30,791 bases of DNA from an uncultured Oscillospiraceae bacterium (GCA_900754605.1 CAAEDK010000198.1:1-30791), one strand, 5' to 3'; shown: positions 8,052-15,718, counted from the stretch's first letter. A program made the numbers and translations. Notes: generated by a model from the sequence alone, not told the origin.

Positions 8052-8452
8052 GGGAGAACAGCAAGCGACAGCATCCCGCATCCTTACACGCTTCAGGCGA
8101 GGACTATCTGGAAGCCATCCTGATCCTTCATATGAAAAAGGGCACGGTGCGCTCCGTGGATGTGGCCCGACACCTGGGAGTTTCCAAGCCCAGCGTGTGC
8201 CATGCGGTGGCGTTGCTAAAGGACGGCGGTTTTCTCACCATGGATGAGGATTTCTCCCTATGCCTGACGGATGTGGGCCGGGAGGTCGCGGAGAGCATCT
8301 ACGAGCGCCATTGTTTTTTTACAGAGAAGCTGATTGCCGCAGGGGTTGACCCCAAGGTGGCGGAAGCCGACGCCTGCAGGATTGAGCACATCATCAGCGC
8401 GGAGTCTTTTGAGCGGCTGAAAGAGGCGGCTAAAGGTATGAGGCAGGCGTAA
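8048..8452 (+). CDS. DtxR/MntR-family metal-dependent transcriptional regulator
   Basis: The protein has 134 residues. The winged helix occupies residues 10-80 (SGEDYLEAILIL, then VDVARHLGVSKPSVCHAVALL) and a dimerisation/metal region follows. Likely metal ligands are Asp19, Glu22, His88, Cys110, Glu113 and His114. Cys110 sits where MntR has Glu99 and DtxR/IdeR has Cys102, while Asp19 is MntR-like, so the site is a hybrid and iron is a reasonable guess. There is no SH3-like third domain, as in MntR. The start overlaps the ABC gene stop (ATGA), so it belongs to that operon and probably gives metal-dependent feedback. Confidence 0.88.
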   Translation: MRENSKRQHPASLHASGEDYLEAILILHMKKGTVRSVDVARHLGVSKPSVCHAVALLKDGGFLTMDEDFSLCLTDVGREVAESIYERHCFFTEKLIAAGVDPKVAEADACRIEHIISAESFERLKEAAKGMRQA

Positions 8453-8500
8453 CGCCTCATTCTTTCGGCTCCTGAATAAGCACACTTAAAAGAAGCTGGA

Positions 8501-8536
8501 AAGGAACACCCCCTGCTTTGGCAGGGGGTGTTCCTT
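8501..8536 (+). terminator. Rho-independent terminator of the uptake cassette
   Basis: A perfect 16-bp inverted repeat, AAGGAACACCCCCTGC and its complement, encloses a TTTG loop. It lies 48 bp after the DtxR-family gene and closes the transport region. Confidence 0.85.
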
Positions 8537-8634
8537 AATTGAAGCTGTTCAACCGTGCTCCGGCATTATTCCCGGCATTTTGCTCGTGACGCAAGTACAG
8601 AAATTTATCAGAAATTAAACATAATTCAGGAGAG

Positions 8635-8640
8635 TATAAT
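8635..8640 (+). promoter_or_regulatory. -10 box of the response-regulator-like gene
   Basis: A perfect TATAAT lies 19 bp before the AAGGAG ribosome site of the 8670 gene. No convincing -35 is visible at 16-18 bp, so the promoter may be weak or activator dependent. Confidence 0.4.
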
Positions 8641-8669
8641 ACATCCATTTTCCATAAAAAGGAGATGAA

Positions 8670-9380
8670 ATTACGAGCAGCGTCATTTCAGGAAAGCGTA
8701 TTCTACTAATTGAGGAAAGCCAAGCACAGGCGGAGAGCATCCGAGCCTTATTGAGGAAAAACGGGGTTGATCCTTGCATCGCCTTGACAATCCAAAACGC
8801 GGTCAGCCAAATGATGATCCGCACCTTTGATGTAGTGGCTCTGGACGCGGATACCGAGGATGCTGCCCGTCTGATTGGTTTGCTGCTGGATCTTCGGCAC
8901 GCAAAGAATACGCTTCTACTTATGTTCCCAATCGGTAAATCTGATGTTCGGGCGGCTTTTATGAACCGAGGGTTTGATATGTGCCTTGCGGAAAACAGTC
9001 CCAAGGAGTGCTCTGCCGCTGTCTGTGCCCTGCTTCGCCGTCCGTCGGCCGATGAATACCCTACGGAGGCCGCACCGCCTGGCCGTATCATTTATAAAGA
9101 TCTGATGATGGACCCCTTGCGCCAAAGGGTCACAATGCGCGGAAGTCAGCTCTCCTTTACAGCTCTGGAGTTCAAGCTCCTCTATTTCCTGGCCAGCAAT
9201 CCCTCTATCGTCTTTTCCAGGGAACTGATCTATGAACGGGTCTGGAGGGAGAGCAGTCTCTACGGCAGTAAGAGCGTTAACGACCTGATCTGTTCTATAC
9301 GAAAGAAGATGGGCCTGTCTCCTAAAGATACCGATTATATCAAGACAGTCAAGGGAGTCGGGTACTGTTTCGCTCCATAA
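8670..9380 (+). CDS. Response-regulator-like protein: atypical receiver plus winged helix, possible ATT start
   Basis: Residues 1-120 read as a receiver fold beginning KRILLIEESQAQAESIRALL. The usual acidic pair is Glu-Glu, and an Asp in DVVALDADTED sits at the phosphoacceptor strand. The segment where a conserved Lys is expected is altered, so phosphorylation is doubtful. Residues about 145-236 form an OmpR-type winged helix (FTALEFKLLYFLASNP to KTVKGVGYCFAP). The frame is open back to a stop at 8655, but the only codon at the right distance from AAGGAG (8659-8664) is ATT at 8670. The ATG at 8665 is in another frame and stops after 14 codons. TTG at 8751 would remove the first strand and has no ribosome site. 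A start-region indel is the alternative. Confidence 0.65.
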   Translation: MTSSVISGKRILLIEESQAQAESIRALLRKNGVDPCIALTIQNAVSQMMIRTFDVVALDADTEDAARLIGLLLDLRHAKNTLLLMFPIGKSDVRAAFMNRGFDMCLAENSPKECSAAVCALLRRPSADEYPTEAAPPGRIIYKDLMMDPLRQRVTMRGSQLSFTALEFKLLYFLASNPSIVFSRELIYERVWRESSLYGSKSVNDLICSIRKKMGLSPKDTDYIKTVKGVGYCFAP

Positions 9381-9446
9381 TGTCGAAATAACACATATTC
9401 CGCCGCAAATTCTCTTTTAAGTCCACTTTGGGAGCGTAAGGAAACC

Positions 9447-9542
9447 ATGATGCACCGCTATTCTGTGGATAACGGCACAAGAACCCACATCGCGACGAAA
9501 TTTGCTTTCAAAGCATGGAATGAGATGGGGGAATATGAATAG
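9447..9542 (+). CDS. Possible 31-residue peptide in an otherwise empty stretch
   Basis: The stretch 9381-9700 has no longer gene. Within it, ATGATG at 9447 follows GTAAGGAAACC and opens a 31-codon frame ending TAG, with the sequence MMHRYSVDNGTRTHIATKF and onward. It resembles nothing I can name and could be a decayed gene fragment. No hairpin terminator or promoter of note was seen in the rest of the stretch. Confidence 0.2.
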   Translation: MMHRYSVDNGTRTHIATKFAFKAWNEMGEYE

Positions 9543-9700
9543 GTCTGCGCCTCCACTTTTCCACCATGGCAGGGCAACAGCTTGGTCTACCGCTATCCTA
9601 TTCTCCGGTGCCAATTTTCTTGCCTTGGATAAGAATTCCTCGCATGATGTCTCCTTGTGCTGAAAAATTTTATTTCAGAAAGAAAGGCGGGGGGATCATC

Positions 9701-10210
9701 ATGGAGCAAACGAAAATAAGAGAACAGGTAATTGATGACTTGAAGCAATATCCGGAGCTGAAGAAGAAAGTCATCTTGCTTCGCTATGAGCAGGAACACC
9801 CCGCCAAGATTTCAGACAGCGAGGTGATCGACAGCATGGCGCTTTCACGGCCGGTGAGCGACGGCATTCGACCGGCGGGATTTATCTCAGATAAGACCAT
9901 GCGTATCGCCACACAGTTCCGGGACAAGAAAGACCGACTCAACCAAGAAACCATTATGGAGATCGCCCAGGAGCTTTATACCGTTGAACAACAGATCTCC
10001 AAGCTGGAGTTCTATGTCTCACAATTAGAAGAAAAACAGGCCGAAGTGATCCGAAAATATTATTTTGAGGGGAAAACTTGGGGAGAATTACAGCGGGAAA
10101 TGCATCTGGCGCCGCGGACACTGCTCAAGCGCAGAGACGATGGCCTGGATGCGCTTGTGTCCATCTACTCTTACATAGGGCAGGTGAAAGGAGATCGAAG
10201 GAATACATGA
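9701..10210 (+). CDS. Sigma-70 region 4-like / phage ArpU-RinA-type HTH protein
   Basis: The protein has 169 residues. The C-terminal half (about 90-160) resembles sigma region 4: LEEKQAEVIRKYYFEGKTWG followed by ELQREMHLAPRTLLKRRDD, a helix-turn-helix seen in phage late-gene activators and element-borne sigma-like proteins. The N-terminal part is helical and charged. The ATG at 9701 follows AAAGGCGGGGGG. The frame is open to 9566, but that extension is low-complexity and not protein-like. The following gene overlaps it by four bases, so the two are co-translated. A regulatory role in a mobile element is likely, with the target unknown. Confidence 0.65.
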   Translation: MEQTKIREQVIDDLKQYPELKKKVILLRYEQEHPAKISDSEVIDSMALSRPVSDGIRPAGFISDKTMRIATQFRDKKDRLNQETIMEIAQELYTVEQQISKLEFYVSQLEEKQAEVIRKYYFEGKTWGELQREMHLAPRTLLKRRDDGLDALVSIYSYIGQVKGDRRNT

Positions 10211-10629
10211 CGGTACATTTTTATGACGATGCGCACGAAGCGTTTTTCCGTGAGAAATTGGAGCGGGCCGCAGCATCCGGGCGTACTCCAGACAACTATT
10301 TTCGTTCTTTCCTCTATCTGTGCGGGCTGTGCCCAGATACCAGGAGCCACTTCCATCGTTTATTTGACTGGCGGGAGTGGTGTATCTGCCCGGAGGCGCT
10401 GGCTGACGGCTGGCAGACTGGTACGAGCAAAAGAATCACCAGGCTGGCATTTAACCTGTGGAACGGCTATGGGCAGGAGCAACCGGAGGATGAACGGGTC
10501 TCTGCGGCATTCCTGCCGGATGAGATATTCTGCTGTGGGTTTCAGTCCTGCTTCTTTGAGGCGGTGCGGCTCCGTTTCCCAGAATATGCGGACGCTGCCT
10601 CATCACTCCCATGTATGGGACCAGGCTAA
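10207..10629 (+). CDS. DUF6075-like protein of unknown function
   Basis: The protein has 140 residues, beginning with HFYDDAHEAFFREKLERA and containing YFRSFLYLCGLCPDTRSHFH and ITRLAFNLWNGYG. This pattern matches my recollection of the DUF6075 family, common in Firmicute mobile elements and without assigned function. No membrane segment or catalytic motif is apparent. It overlaps the sigma-like gene by four bases and is followed by a hairpin terminator. The family name is from memory and should be treated as probable. Confidence 0.65.
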   Translation: MTVHFYDDAHEAFFREKLERAAASGRTPDNYFRSFLYLCGLCPDTRSHFHRLFDWREWCICPEALADGWQTGTSKRITRLAFNLWNGYGQEQPEDERVSAAFLPDEIFCCGFQSCFFEAVRLRFPEYADAASSLPCMGPG

Positions 10630-10661
10630 ATGATTTTTGTAAATAACCCATACTGTGTTTT

Positions 10662-10692
10662 ACAGGCCGACAGCGCAAAGCTGCCGGCCTGT
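10662..10692. terminator. Bidirectional terminator between convergent genes
   Basis: ACAGGCCGACAGC pairs with GCTGCCGGCCTGT (one mismatch) around GCAAA. It is flanked by GTGTTTT on the left and GTTCTTT on the right. It separates the + gene ending at 10629 from the - gene ending at 10709. Confidence 0.75.
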
Positions 10693-10708
10693 GTTCTTTG
10701 ATCCGATA

Positions 10709-11935
10709 TTATTGTTCGCTTTGGCCGCTGTAACGAATATCCTCCGTCACATCATGGCCTGTTCCCGGAACGGCATAGACGCCGCAGCGGGAGATCTCCT
10801 TGAGCGTTTCAATGCGCCAACGCAGGGCACGGGCCACAGCAATGCGGCGGGCTTCATCCAGGAACAGGGAGCCCTTGGTCAGCTCCATCCATTCCTCCTC
10901 GATACTGTCCAGCCTGGACAGGTCCAGCCAGTCAAAGGAAGATACCAGCTTGATCTGCTCCTCATGGCGGTCCTTGAACGGCTTGCAGGTGACCCGCCCG
11001 CTTCCCACCATGCCGGTGGGCTTGTCAAACCACAGGGATGTGCCGCTGTCGTAGATCGGGGCGGCGCCCAAATACTCCAGCGTCTCAGCGTTGCGTACCA
11101 CGCCGAAGTTATTTTGGTGCCGGTCCTCGTTGACGATCAGGTAGTCCAGTACGATCATCCGGTCCACGGCCTCCCGGACGCCGGGAATACCAAGGGCTTC
11201 ACAGCAGTCCATATAATGCTGATAGACCGAGACATGATTGGGCCGCTTTACCGTCTGCATGATATACCACGCTGGGATCAACTCGGTTTCCGGGGTGATA
11301 AAGTCCTCACATACGCTGTACGGGTAGTCCTCCTGGACCGTCAGCGTATAGGTCACATGGGGGATACCCAGACGCTCCATCACGGAACTGGCCAGCACCT
11401 CATTGTAGGGCTCCTGCTGGGTGGCGCCGCTTCCGCCCTTCATCAGGCACCGGCGCTCATCCAGAATGGCCCACTTTTTCTTCAGCCAACCGTCCGAGGT
11501 GTTGTCCGGGGACATCAGGCTTACCCGGCCGCTGGATGAGCCGCGGCCGAGCAGGATATTGCCCACATCATCGGAAAAGGCGTTTTGAAAGAAGTTTACC
11601 TCCTCCCAGCGCACGCCGCTGGATGTCGGGCAGATCCAATATTGGTCGGACAGGCTTAGCCCCAGGCATTTGTCCAGGAGCAGTTGTGTGGAGGCCAACT
11701 CCAACTCTCGCAGGGCATCCCGGATGCGGTCACGGCTGGCTGGAATGGCCCGGCCGGTCCACCATGTATTGAGGGCGCTCCTGTCAATGACTCCCTTTTT
11801 CACAGGGATACCTACCGGAACATGGAGCGCGTTATAAACATGGCCGACAGACCGGATCACACCGGTGTCCGTATCCAATTGGAGGTCGGCCACAGGTGTA
11901 TTTTTGTGCATAAGAACATAGCGACTGTCTGCCAT
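10709..11935 (-). CDS. HipA-like serine/threonine kinase domain protein
   Basis: The protein has 408 residues. The kinase core is recognisable: candidate ATP-contacting Lys166 in CLMKGGSG, Glu178 in the next helix, the catalytic loop NEDRHQNNFG (Asp271 to Asn276) and the metal-binding IYDSGTSL (Asp296). HipA kinases phosphorylate translation or DNA-associated proteins and act as toxins or stress regulators, normally next to a HipB antitoxin. No HTH gene accompanies this one, so it may be a single-gene HipA-like kinase of the type carried by mobile elements. AGAGGTG precedes the ATG and a clear promoter lies at 11960-11987. The gene is monocistronic and converges on the DUF6075-like gene. Confidence 0.8.
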   Translation of the reverse strand: MADSRYVLMHKNTPVADLQLDTDTGVIRSVGHVYNALHVPVGIPVKKGVIDRSALNTWWTGRAIPASRDRIRDALRELELASTQLLLDKCLGLSLSDQYWICPTSSGVRWEEVNFFQNAFSDDVGNILLGRGSSSGRVSLMSPDNTSDGWLKKKWAILDERRCLMKGGSGATQQEPYNEVLASSVMERLGIPHVTYTLTVQEDYPYSVCEDFITPETELIPAWYIMQTVKRPNHVSVYQHYMDCCEALGIPGVREAVDRMIVLDYLIVNEDRHQNNFGVVRNAETLEYLGAAPIYDSGTSLWFDKPTGMVGSGRVTCKPFKDRHEEQIKLVSSFDWLDLSRLDSIEEEWMELTKGSLFLDEARRIAVARALRWRIETLKEISRCGVYAVPGTGHDVTEDIRYSGQSEQ

Positions 11936-11959
11936 TTTGGTTTCACCTCTTTCTGCTTG

Positions 11960-11987
11960 ATTATAGTAAGAAAAAAGGAACTTGCAA
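11960..11987 (-). promoter_or_regulatory. Sigma-A-type promoter of the HipA-like gene
   Basis: On the minus strand TTGCAA (11982-11987) and TATAAT (11960-11965) are separated by 16 bp, 24 bp before the start codon. Confidence 0.7.
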
Positions 11988-12051
11988 CTTGCCGTTGAGT
12001 ATGCGATGCGCCTCCAAGGGGCTTTTTATTTTTGAGAAAACAGCAGGACCG

Positions 12052-12082
12052 GCACCGGGCGGCAATTTGAACTCCCCGGTGC
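12052..12082 (-). terminator. Probable terminator of the ATPase-nuclease unit
   Basis: GCACCGGG and CCCGGTGC form an 8-bp inverted repeat just past the stop of the 12104 gene. On the minus strand it is followed by GCCGGTCCTGCTGTTTTC, a weak T-rich tail. Confidence 0.5.
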
Positions 12083-12103
12083 GCCGATCCTTCGCAAGAT
12101 GAA

Positions 12104-12532
12104 TCAGATCGTTTCCTCTAAAAGCCGCTCTTTGATGACGACGGTATTTCCATGCTTCCTTTTCCAGGAGAGTACGGGCCTGGTTTGTATTCCATGGGTA
12201 CCCGTTCTGAAAACGATACGGCGCAGGACTGCATATTCCGGAATGGAGGGGGCAATCATGGCGACGGTAGTCTCAATCTGCTCAATGGCCTTGACCAGAT
12301 CGGAGCCCTTCAATTCGATGTAGTAGGAAGTCTTTGCATCATCGTTCAAAAGGAGATAATCACAGCGCGGAGACATATCCCCCGCTGCGACCACCTCTCC
12401 ATCCACCTTGAACTGCCGGATCATGTGCCTATTTTTGTTCTTGCCGACATGGGTACAGCGATTTTCCGCCGAAGTAAATACGGAGTGCTGTCCCGCCCGA
12501 TGCGGCGTAAAATCATTGATGTTGCAGCACAT
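12104..12532 (-). CDS. Small PD-(D/E)xK-like putative nuclease, partner of the upstream ATPase
   Basis: The protein has 142 residues. The segment RCDYLLLN (Asp58) followed by YIELKG (Glu73, Lys75) fits the D-(15)-E-x-K core of restriction-like nucleases, and KAIEQIETT provides the helix with a conserved Gln that often follows. No other domain is visible. GAGGAGG within the end of the ATPase gene serves as its ribosome site, and the start lies two bases after the ATPase stop, so the two proteins should be made together. ATPase plus small nuclease is a common layout of anti-phage systems (compare Septu, AbiL and PARIS). I do not recognise it as any named one. Nuclease activity is inferred. Confidence 0.6.
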   Translation of the reverse strand: MCCNINDFTPHRAGQHSVFTSAENRCTHVGKNKNRHMIRQFKVDGEVVAAGDMSPRCDYLLLNDDAKTSYYIELKGSDLVKAIEQIETTVAMIAPSIPEYAVLRRIVFRTGTHGIQTRPVLSWKRKHGNTVVIKERLLEETI

Positions 12533-12534
12533 AC

Positions 12535-13851
12535 CTATCCCTCCTCAGAAAACAAAAATCCGAGAAGGAAATCGCTTAACGCATTGATCTCAGTGGAGGC
12601 GCCGTCAATCAGTTCATTCTTGATCAGCTTCAGCCCATCATCCTCGTTCACAGCCGTTTCCAGCTTGCCGTCATGAATATAATAGGCGTTTGATCTTTCC
12701 GCATCAAGCCAAAACCTCTTGTTGAGACGCGGCTTGACCTCTTCTTGACGCTGAACAGGAACCTGGCCGGCGAGCATCAGATAGTTCAGTGTGCTGAGCA
12801 CATAGGGGCTGTGTGTGGTCACGATGCCTGTGTTCCCGCTGGTAAGCATCAAAGCGAGCACATGGGAGATTGTCTGCTGGGAGGCCGGATAAAGGTGGGA
12901 CTCCGGCTCTTCCACGATCAGGAACACCTTTCTCTGCTCAATCAGATAATAGAACAGAAGGTTAAAAAGCCACACAACTTCCTGCTGGCCGGAGGAAGCC
13001 AGGTTGATTTTCACATATTTGCCGTCTGAAAGATATAGACGCTCCTCATTTTCCGTATATCGGTAGCTGCCGTTCAACACCTGCTCCGCGGCTGTTCTCA
13101 AGAGGTTGACCGCGGGCCTGATCTCCTTGTACTTTTTCAGCCGAATCGGGTCAGCCTCAATTTCCCGGATAACGCCATCCATCCCGTAGCCGAAGGTCGG
13201 CTTGAGCTTTAGGATCAATTCCGTGTATCGCTTGGTGATATAGTCGATATTACGGAGTTGGGACTCCTCCAGCGAAGTAAAAATATAGTTGAGCTGCGCG
13301 CTCAGCAGTGTAATCAAATTGCGCCCGGCCGGAATAAAGACGGTTTCATACGGATCATTAAACAACTGGCTGAGCTGTTTCTCGGCATAGTCCCTCTGGC
13401 CGGGAGAGATATTGGAAAAATTCCGCCAGCCCAGCTCTGTGAAATACTCTTTCACAGAGCCGCTAAATTCAATTTCGATATAGTTTTTCAGGGGATCATC
13501 ATAATTTTCAGTCAGGGATACCCGGATAGAGACATTCTTTTTATAGGTGTATTCCATCTTCATATCCAGCGGCATGACCCAGGAGGTCCCAAAAAGCTGC
13601 AGGAATTTGTTCTTCAGGCGCTGTTCCAAGACCATGGACCAGGAAGCGTCATCCCGGTCCGATACTGCTTGCGGGCCTCCCTGCATGATAATATTCAAAA
13701 TATCCTGTTTGACCGTCCTGAAAAAATAGACGGCTTTTGCAACGGTGCTTTTTCCGCTGGACTGCGGGCCAGTCAAAACGGTGAAGTCGTTCAGGTCCAA
13801 ATCACATTCTTGAATAGGACCAACATGATATAACCGGAGCTTGTGATCCAT
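12535..13851 (-). CDS. OLD/ABC-like AAA ATPase (AAA_15/AAA_21 type)
   Basis: The protein has 438 residues. Walker A GPQSSGKST (28-36), ABC-like signature LASSGQQE (284-291), Walker B VFLIVEEPESHL (309-320) and switch TTHSPYVL (345-352, His347) identify the SMC/OLD-type family whose members couple DNA or phage-protein sensing to effector activation. There is no TOPRIM domain after the ATPase, so the effector is probably the small protein encoded immediately downstream. The start at 13851 has AAGGAG upstream, and the three-codon longer version lacks one. A promoter lies at 13900-13928. Possible relatives are RloA, PtuA, AriA and AbiLi ATPases, but I cannot place it in one family by eye. Confidence 0.8.
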   Translation of the reverse strand: MDHKLRLYHVGPIQECDLDLNDFTVLTGPQSSGKSTVAKAVYFFRTVKQDILNIIMQGGPQAVSDRDDASWSMVLEQRLKNKFLQLFGTSWVMPLDMKMEYTYKKNVSIRVSLTENYDDPLKNYIEIEFSGSVKEYFTELGWRNFSNISPGQRDYAEKQLSQLFNDPYETVFIPAGRNLITLLSAQLNYIFTSLEESQLRNIDYITKRYTELILKLKPTFGYGMDGVIREIEADPIRLKKYKEIRPAVNLLRTAAEQVLNGSYRYTENEERLYLSDGKYVKINLASSGQQEVVWLFNLLFYYLIEQRKVFLIVEEPESHLYPASQQTISHVLALMLTSGNTGIVTTHSPYVLSTLNYLMLAGQVPVQRQEEVKPRLNKRFWLDAERSNAYYIHDGKLETAVNEDDGLKLIKNELIDGASTEINALSDFLLGFLFSEEG

Positions 13852-13899
13852 GCGGCACACTCCTTTTCCAAAGCGATTTTAAGTTCTGTATTTGTTGTT

Positions 13900-13928
13900 A
13901 GTATAATCAGATTTTAGAGATAAATCAA
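13900..13928 (-). promoter_or_regulatory. Sigma-A-type promoter of the ATPase-nuclease unit
   Basis: Minus-strand TTGATT (13923-13928), 17-bp spacer and TATACT (13900-13905) lie 48 bp before the ATPase start. The flanking DNA is markedly AT-richer than the surrounding genes. Confidence 0.7.
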
Positions 13929-13990
13929 GTCGAGATGGTGAATGAGGCAAGTCTGGAGATTCGCGGCGAGACGCCTTTGGCGGCAGAGTG

Positions 13991-14025
13991 ACACGGACGG
14001 ATAGTTCGCAACTCTCCGTCCGTGT
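13991..14025 (-). terminator. Hairpin after the VWA gene, probable end of the long operon
   Basis: ACACGGACGGA and TCCGTCCGTGT form a perfect 11-bp stem with a 13-nt loop, about 30 bp past the VWA stop. There is no T-run on the minus strand, so termination may be incomplete or need Rho. It marks the border between the 16.5-kb operon and the ATPase-nuclease unit. Confidence 0.5.
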
Positions 14026-14054
14026 TCTCTGTGTAATAAGATGTTTTCTCGCCG

Positions 14055-15653
14055 CTATGCCACCCGGCTCACCACCAGCTGCTCCGCGATTTGATCGCGG
14101 GAGAGCTGGCTGGTGCGGTAGACATTGGTGCAGAACTCCCGGAGGCTGAACTCAAACCCGGCGTCCTCCTGATCCAGCAGGATGCCGGTGATCTGGAAGC
14201 CTCTGGCGGACTGTTCCGCCTTCAGCTTTTCCAGGAAACTGTCCGGCAAAACACATTCACCGTCCGTGACGAACACCATGTCGGCATTTTCAAAGCCCTC
14301 CTGCTCCATGAGGCGCAGGGCCTCCCGCAGCGGCGTCTCGTAGTCGGTGTTTCCGTTTAGGAAGGTCTCGGCACAGCGCAGAACATCCTCACGGTCGTAC
14401 TGCCCCGGCAGGAAGAGATCAGTCTGAACATCTCCAACCCCGGCAAAATGGATCACGGCAAACCGGCGCTGGTCCCGCATGGCAATGTCCAGCAGGGCCA
14501 GGGCCACCGCCTTACACCAGGGTGCTTGGCTCTCCGCAGAACTGGACTCGTCCAGCATACAGATGATGTCGCCGCTTCCCTTGCAGATGGGCTCCCGGCG
14601 CTGGTACTGCTTGAGTGCCTTTCGCTGGAGCTTGCGCAGGAAAAGCGGCAGCGTCTCCGGCGCGGCAAGCATGGCGAACTCCGAGGCAATGGCCCTGTTG
14701 ATGTCGCCGCCCAGCTCCAGGCTGTACTTCTCGCCGCGGCCATAGGCATAGCCGTTTTTGCGCTTGCCGTCCATCAGCTCCTTCAGGCGCCCCAGATAGC
14801 GGGCCACCTCCATGAGCGTGGGACTCTTGCCGACGCGGGCGGCCAACTCCAGGTCCGCCGCTCTCCGCTCCGGATCATTGCTGTCAGGGCCGTAGCCCCA
14901 GGCCAGAAGCGCCGACGAAACGCTTTCGGCTTTCTGTGCCGCCGCCCGTACCGCCTGTGCAAAACAGCCGGAGACGGCCTCTTTATTTTGGAGCATCTGG
15001 TCGCGGACCATATGGCCCACGGCTTCCGTCTGGTTGACCTGGCTCTGGGCCTGATTGGCAGCCTTGACGGCCTGCTTCTCCAGTTCGGGAAGCTGCTCAG
15101 GGCCGGCCTGTGCGATTTGCTTCATCAGTTTTTGAAGCTCCTCCATGCTCCTGTCCCTTTTTTGTTCCAGGCGCTCCAGGGTATTCAGCGCCCCTTTTTT
15201 TCCACTGGCTTTTTCCAGCAGCTCATCCAGGTTTCCAGCCACCTGACTGATAAATTCCGAAGCGGCCTCATAGGCGGGGAGCTGCCGCCCCTCACAGGCG
15301 GCTTTGATGGCGGGATAGTCCTCGCCGTCCATCACCTCATTTAGGATCGGTGCATTGAAGCGGCGGGCCTGCTCGGAAATGGCATCTTCTGGCTGCCGCC
15401 GCACATTCAGGGAATAAAAGCTCTGATAGATGTCCCTGCTCAGAGCGGGAAAGGTGGACAGCTTTTCGCCGCAGGCTTTTTCCAGCGCATCCAGCTCGTT
15501 ATCACCCCGGCGCAGGTCCCGGTATGCCGCGTCCTCCAGTTTGGTTGATTTCAGCACCCGATGTCCGCCGGCGTGCCGGGGGGAGAATGTCTGCGCGGTC
15601 TGTGCCAGGGGAGAGCCCAGCACATCGCTTAAAGAGCGAAAATAAGTACGCAT
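14055..15653 (-). CDS. ViaA-like von Willebrand factor A (VWA) domain protein
   Basis: The protein has 532 residues. An alpha-helical, partly coiled-coil N-terminal region (about 1-300, with charged repeats at 140-210) precedes a VWA domain (360-532). The metal-dependent adhesion site is complete: Asp368-x-Ser370-x-Ser372 in MLDESSS, Thr436 in NGNTDYETPL and Asp464 in VFVTDGE. VWA proteins of this layout partner with MoxR-family AAA+ ATPases, as ViaA does with RavA, to remodel or assemble proteins. A RavA-like ATPase is encoded upstream in the same operon at 20668-22032. It is the last gene of the operon. AAGGAAGGAAAG precedes the ATG. Confidence 0.82.
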   Translation of the reverse strand: MRTYFRSLSDVLGSPLAQTAQTFSPRHAGGHRVLKSTKLEDAAYRDLRRGDNELDALEKACGEKLSTFPALSRDIYQSFYSLNVRRQPEDAISEQARRFNAPILNEVMDGEDYPAIKAACEGRQLPAYEAASEFISQVAGNLDELLEKASGKKGALNTLERLEQKRDRSMEELQKLMKQIAQAGPEQLPELEKQAVKAANQAQSQVNQTEAVGHMVRDQMLQNKEAVSGCFAQAVRAAAQKAESVSSALLAWGYGPDSNDPERRAADLELAARVGKSPTLMEVARYLGRLKELMDGKRKNGYAYGRGEKYSLELGGDINRAIASEFAMLAAPETLPLFLRKLQRKALKQYQRREPICKGSGDIICMLDESSSAESQAPWCKAVALALLDIAMRDQRRFAVIHFAGVGDVQTDLFLPGQYDREDVLRCAETFLNGNTDYETPLREALRLMEQEGFENADMVFVTDGECVLPDSFLEKLKAEQSARGFQITGILLDQEDAGFEFSLREFCTNVYRTSQLSRDQIAEQLVVSRVA

Positions 15654-15718
15654 ATTACTTTCCTTCCTTTGTCATTTTCAAAGTCCTGTTATGATCGAAA
15701 TCCTCTTCGGGATCAATC

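Noticed and set aside
6273..8081. 602-residue minus-strand frame
   Set aside because: It mirrors the second ABC half-transporter and has a His/Gln/Gly-rich composition typical of antisense readings.
10655..11539. 294-residue plus-strand frame
   Set aside because: It is antisense to the HipA-like gene, which has clear kinase motifs, a ribosome site and a promoter. Long open antisense frames are expected at this GC content.
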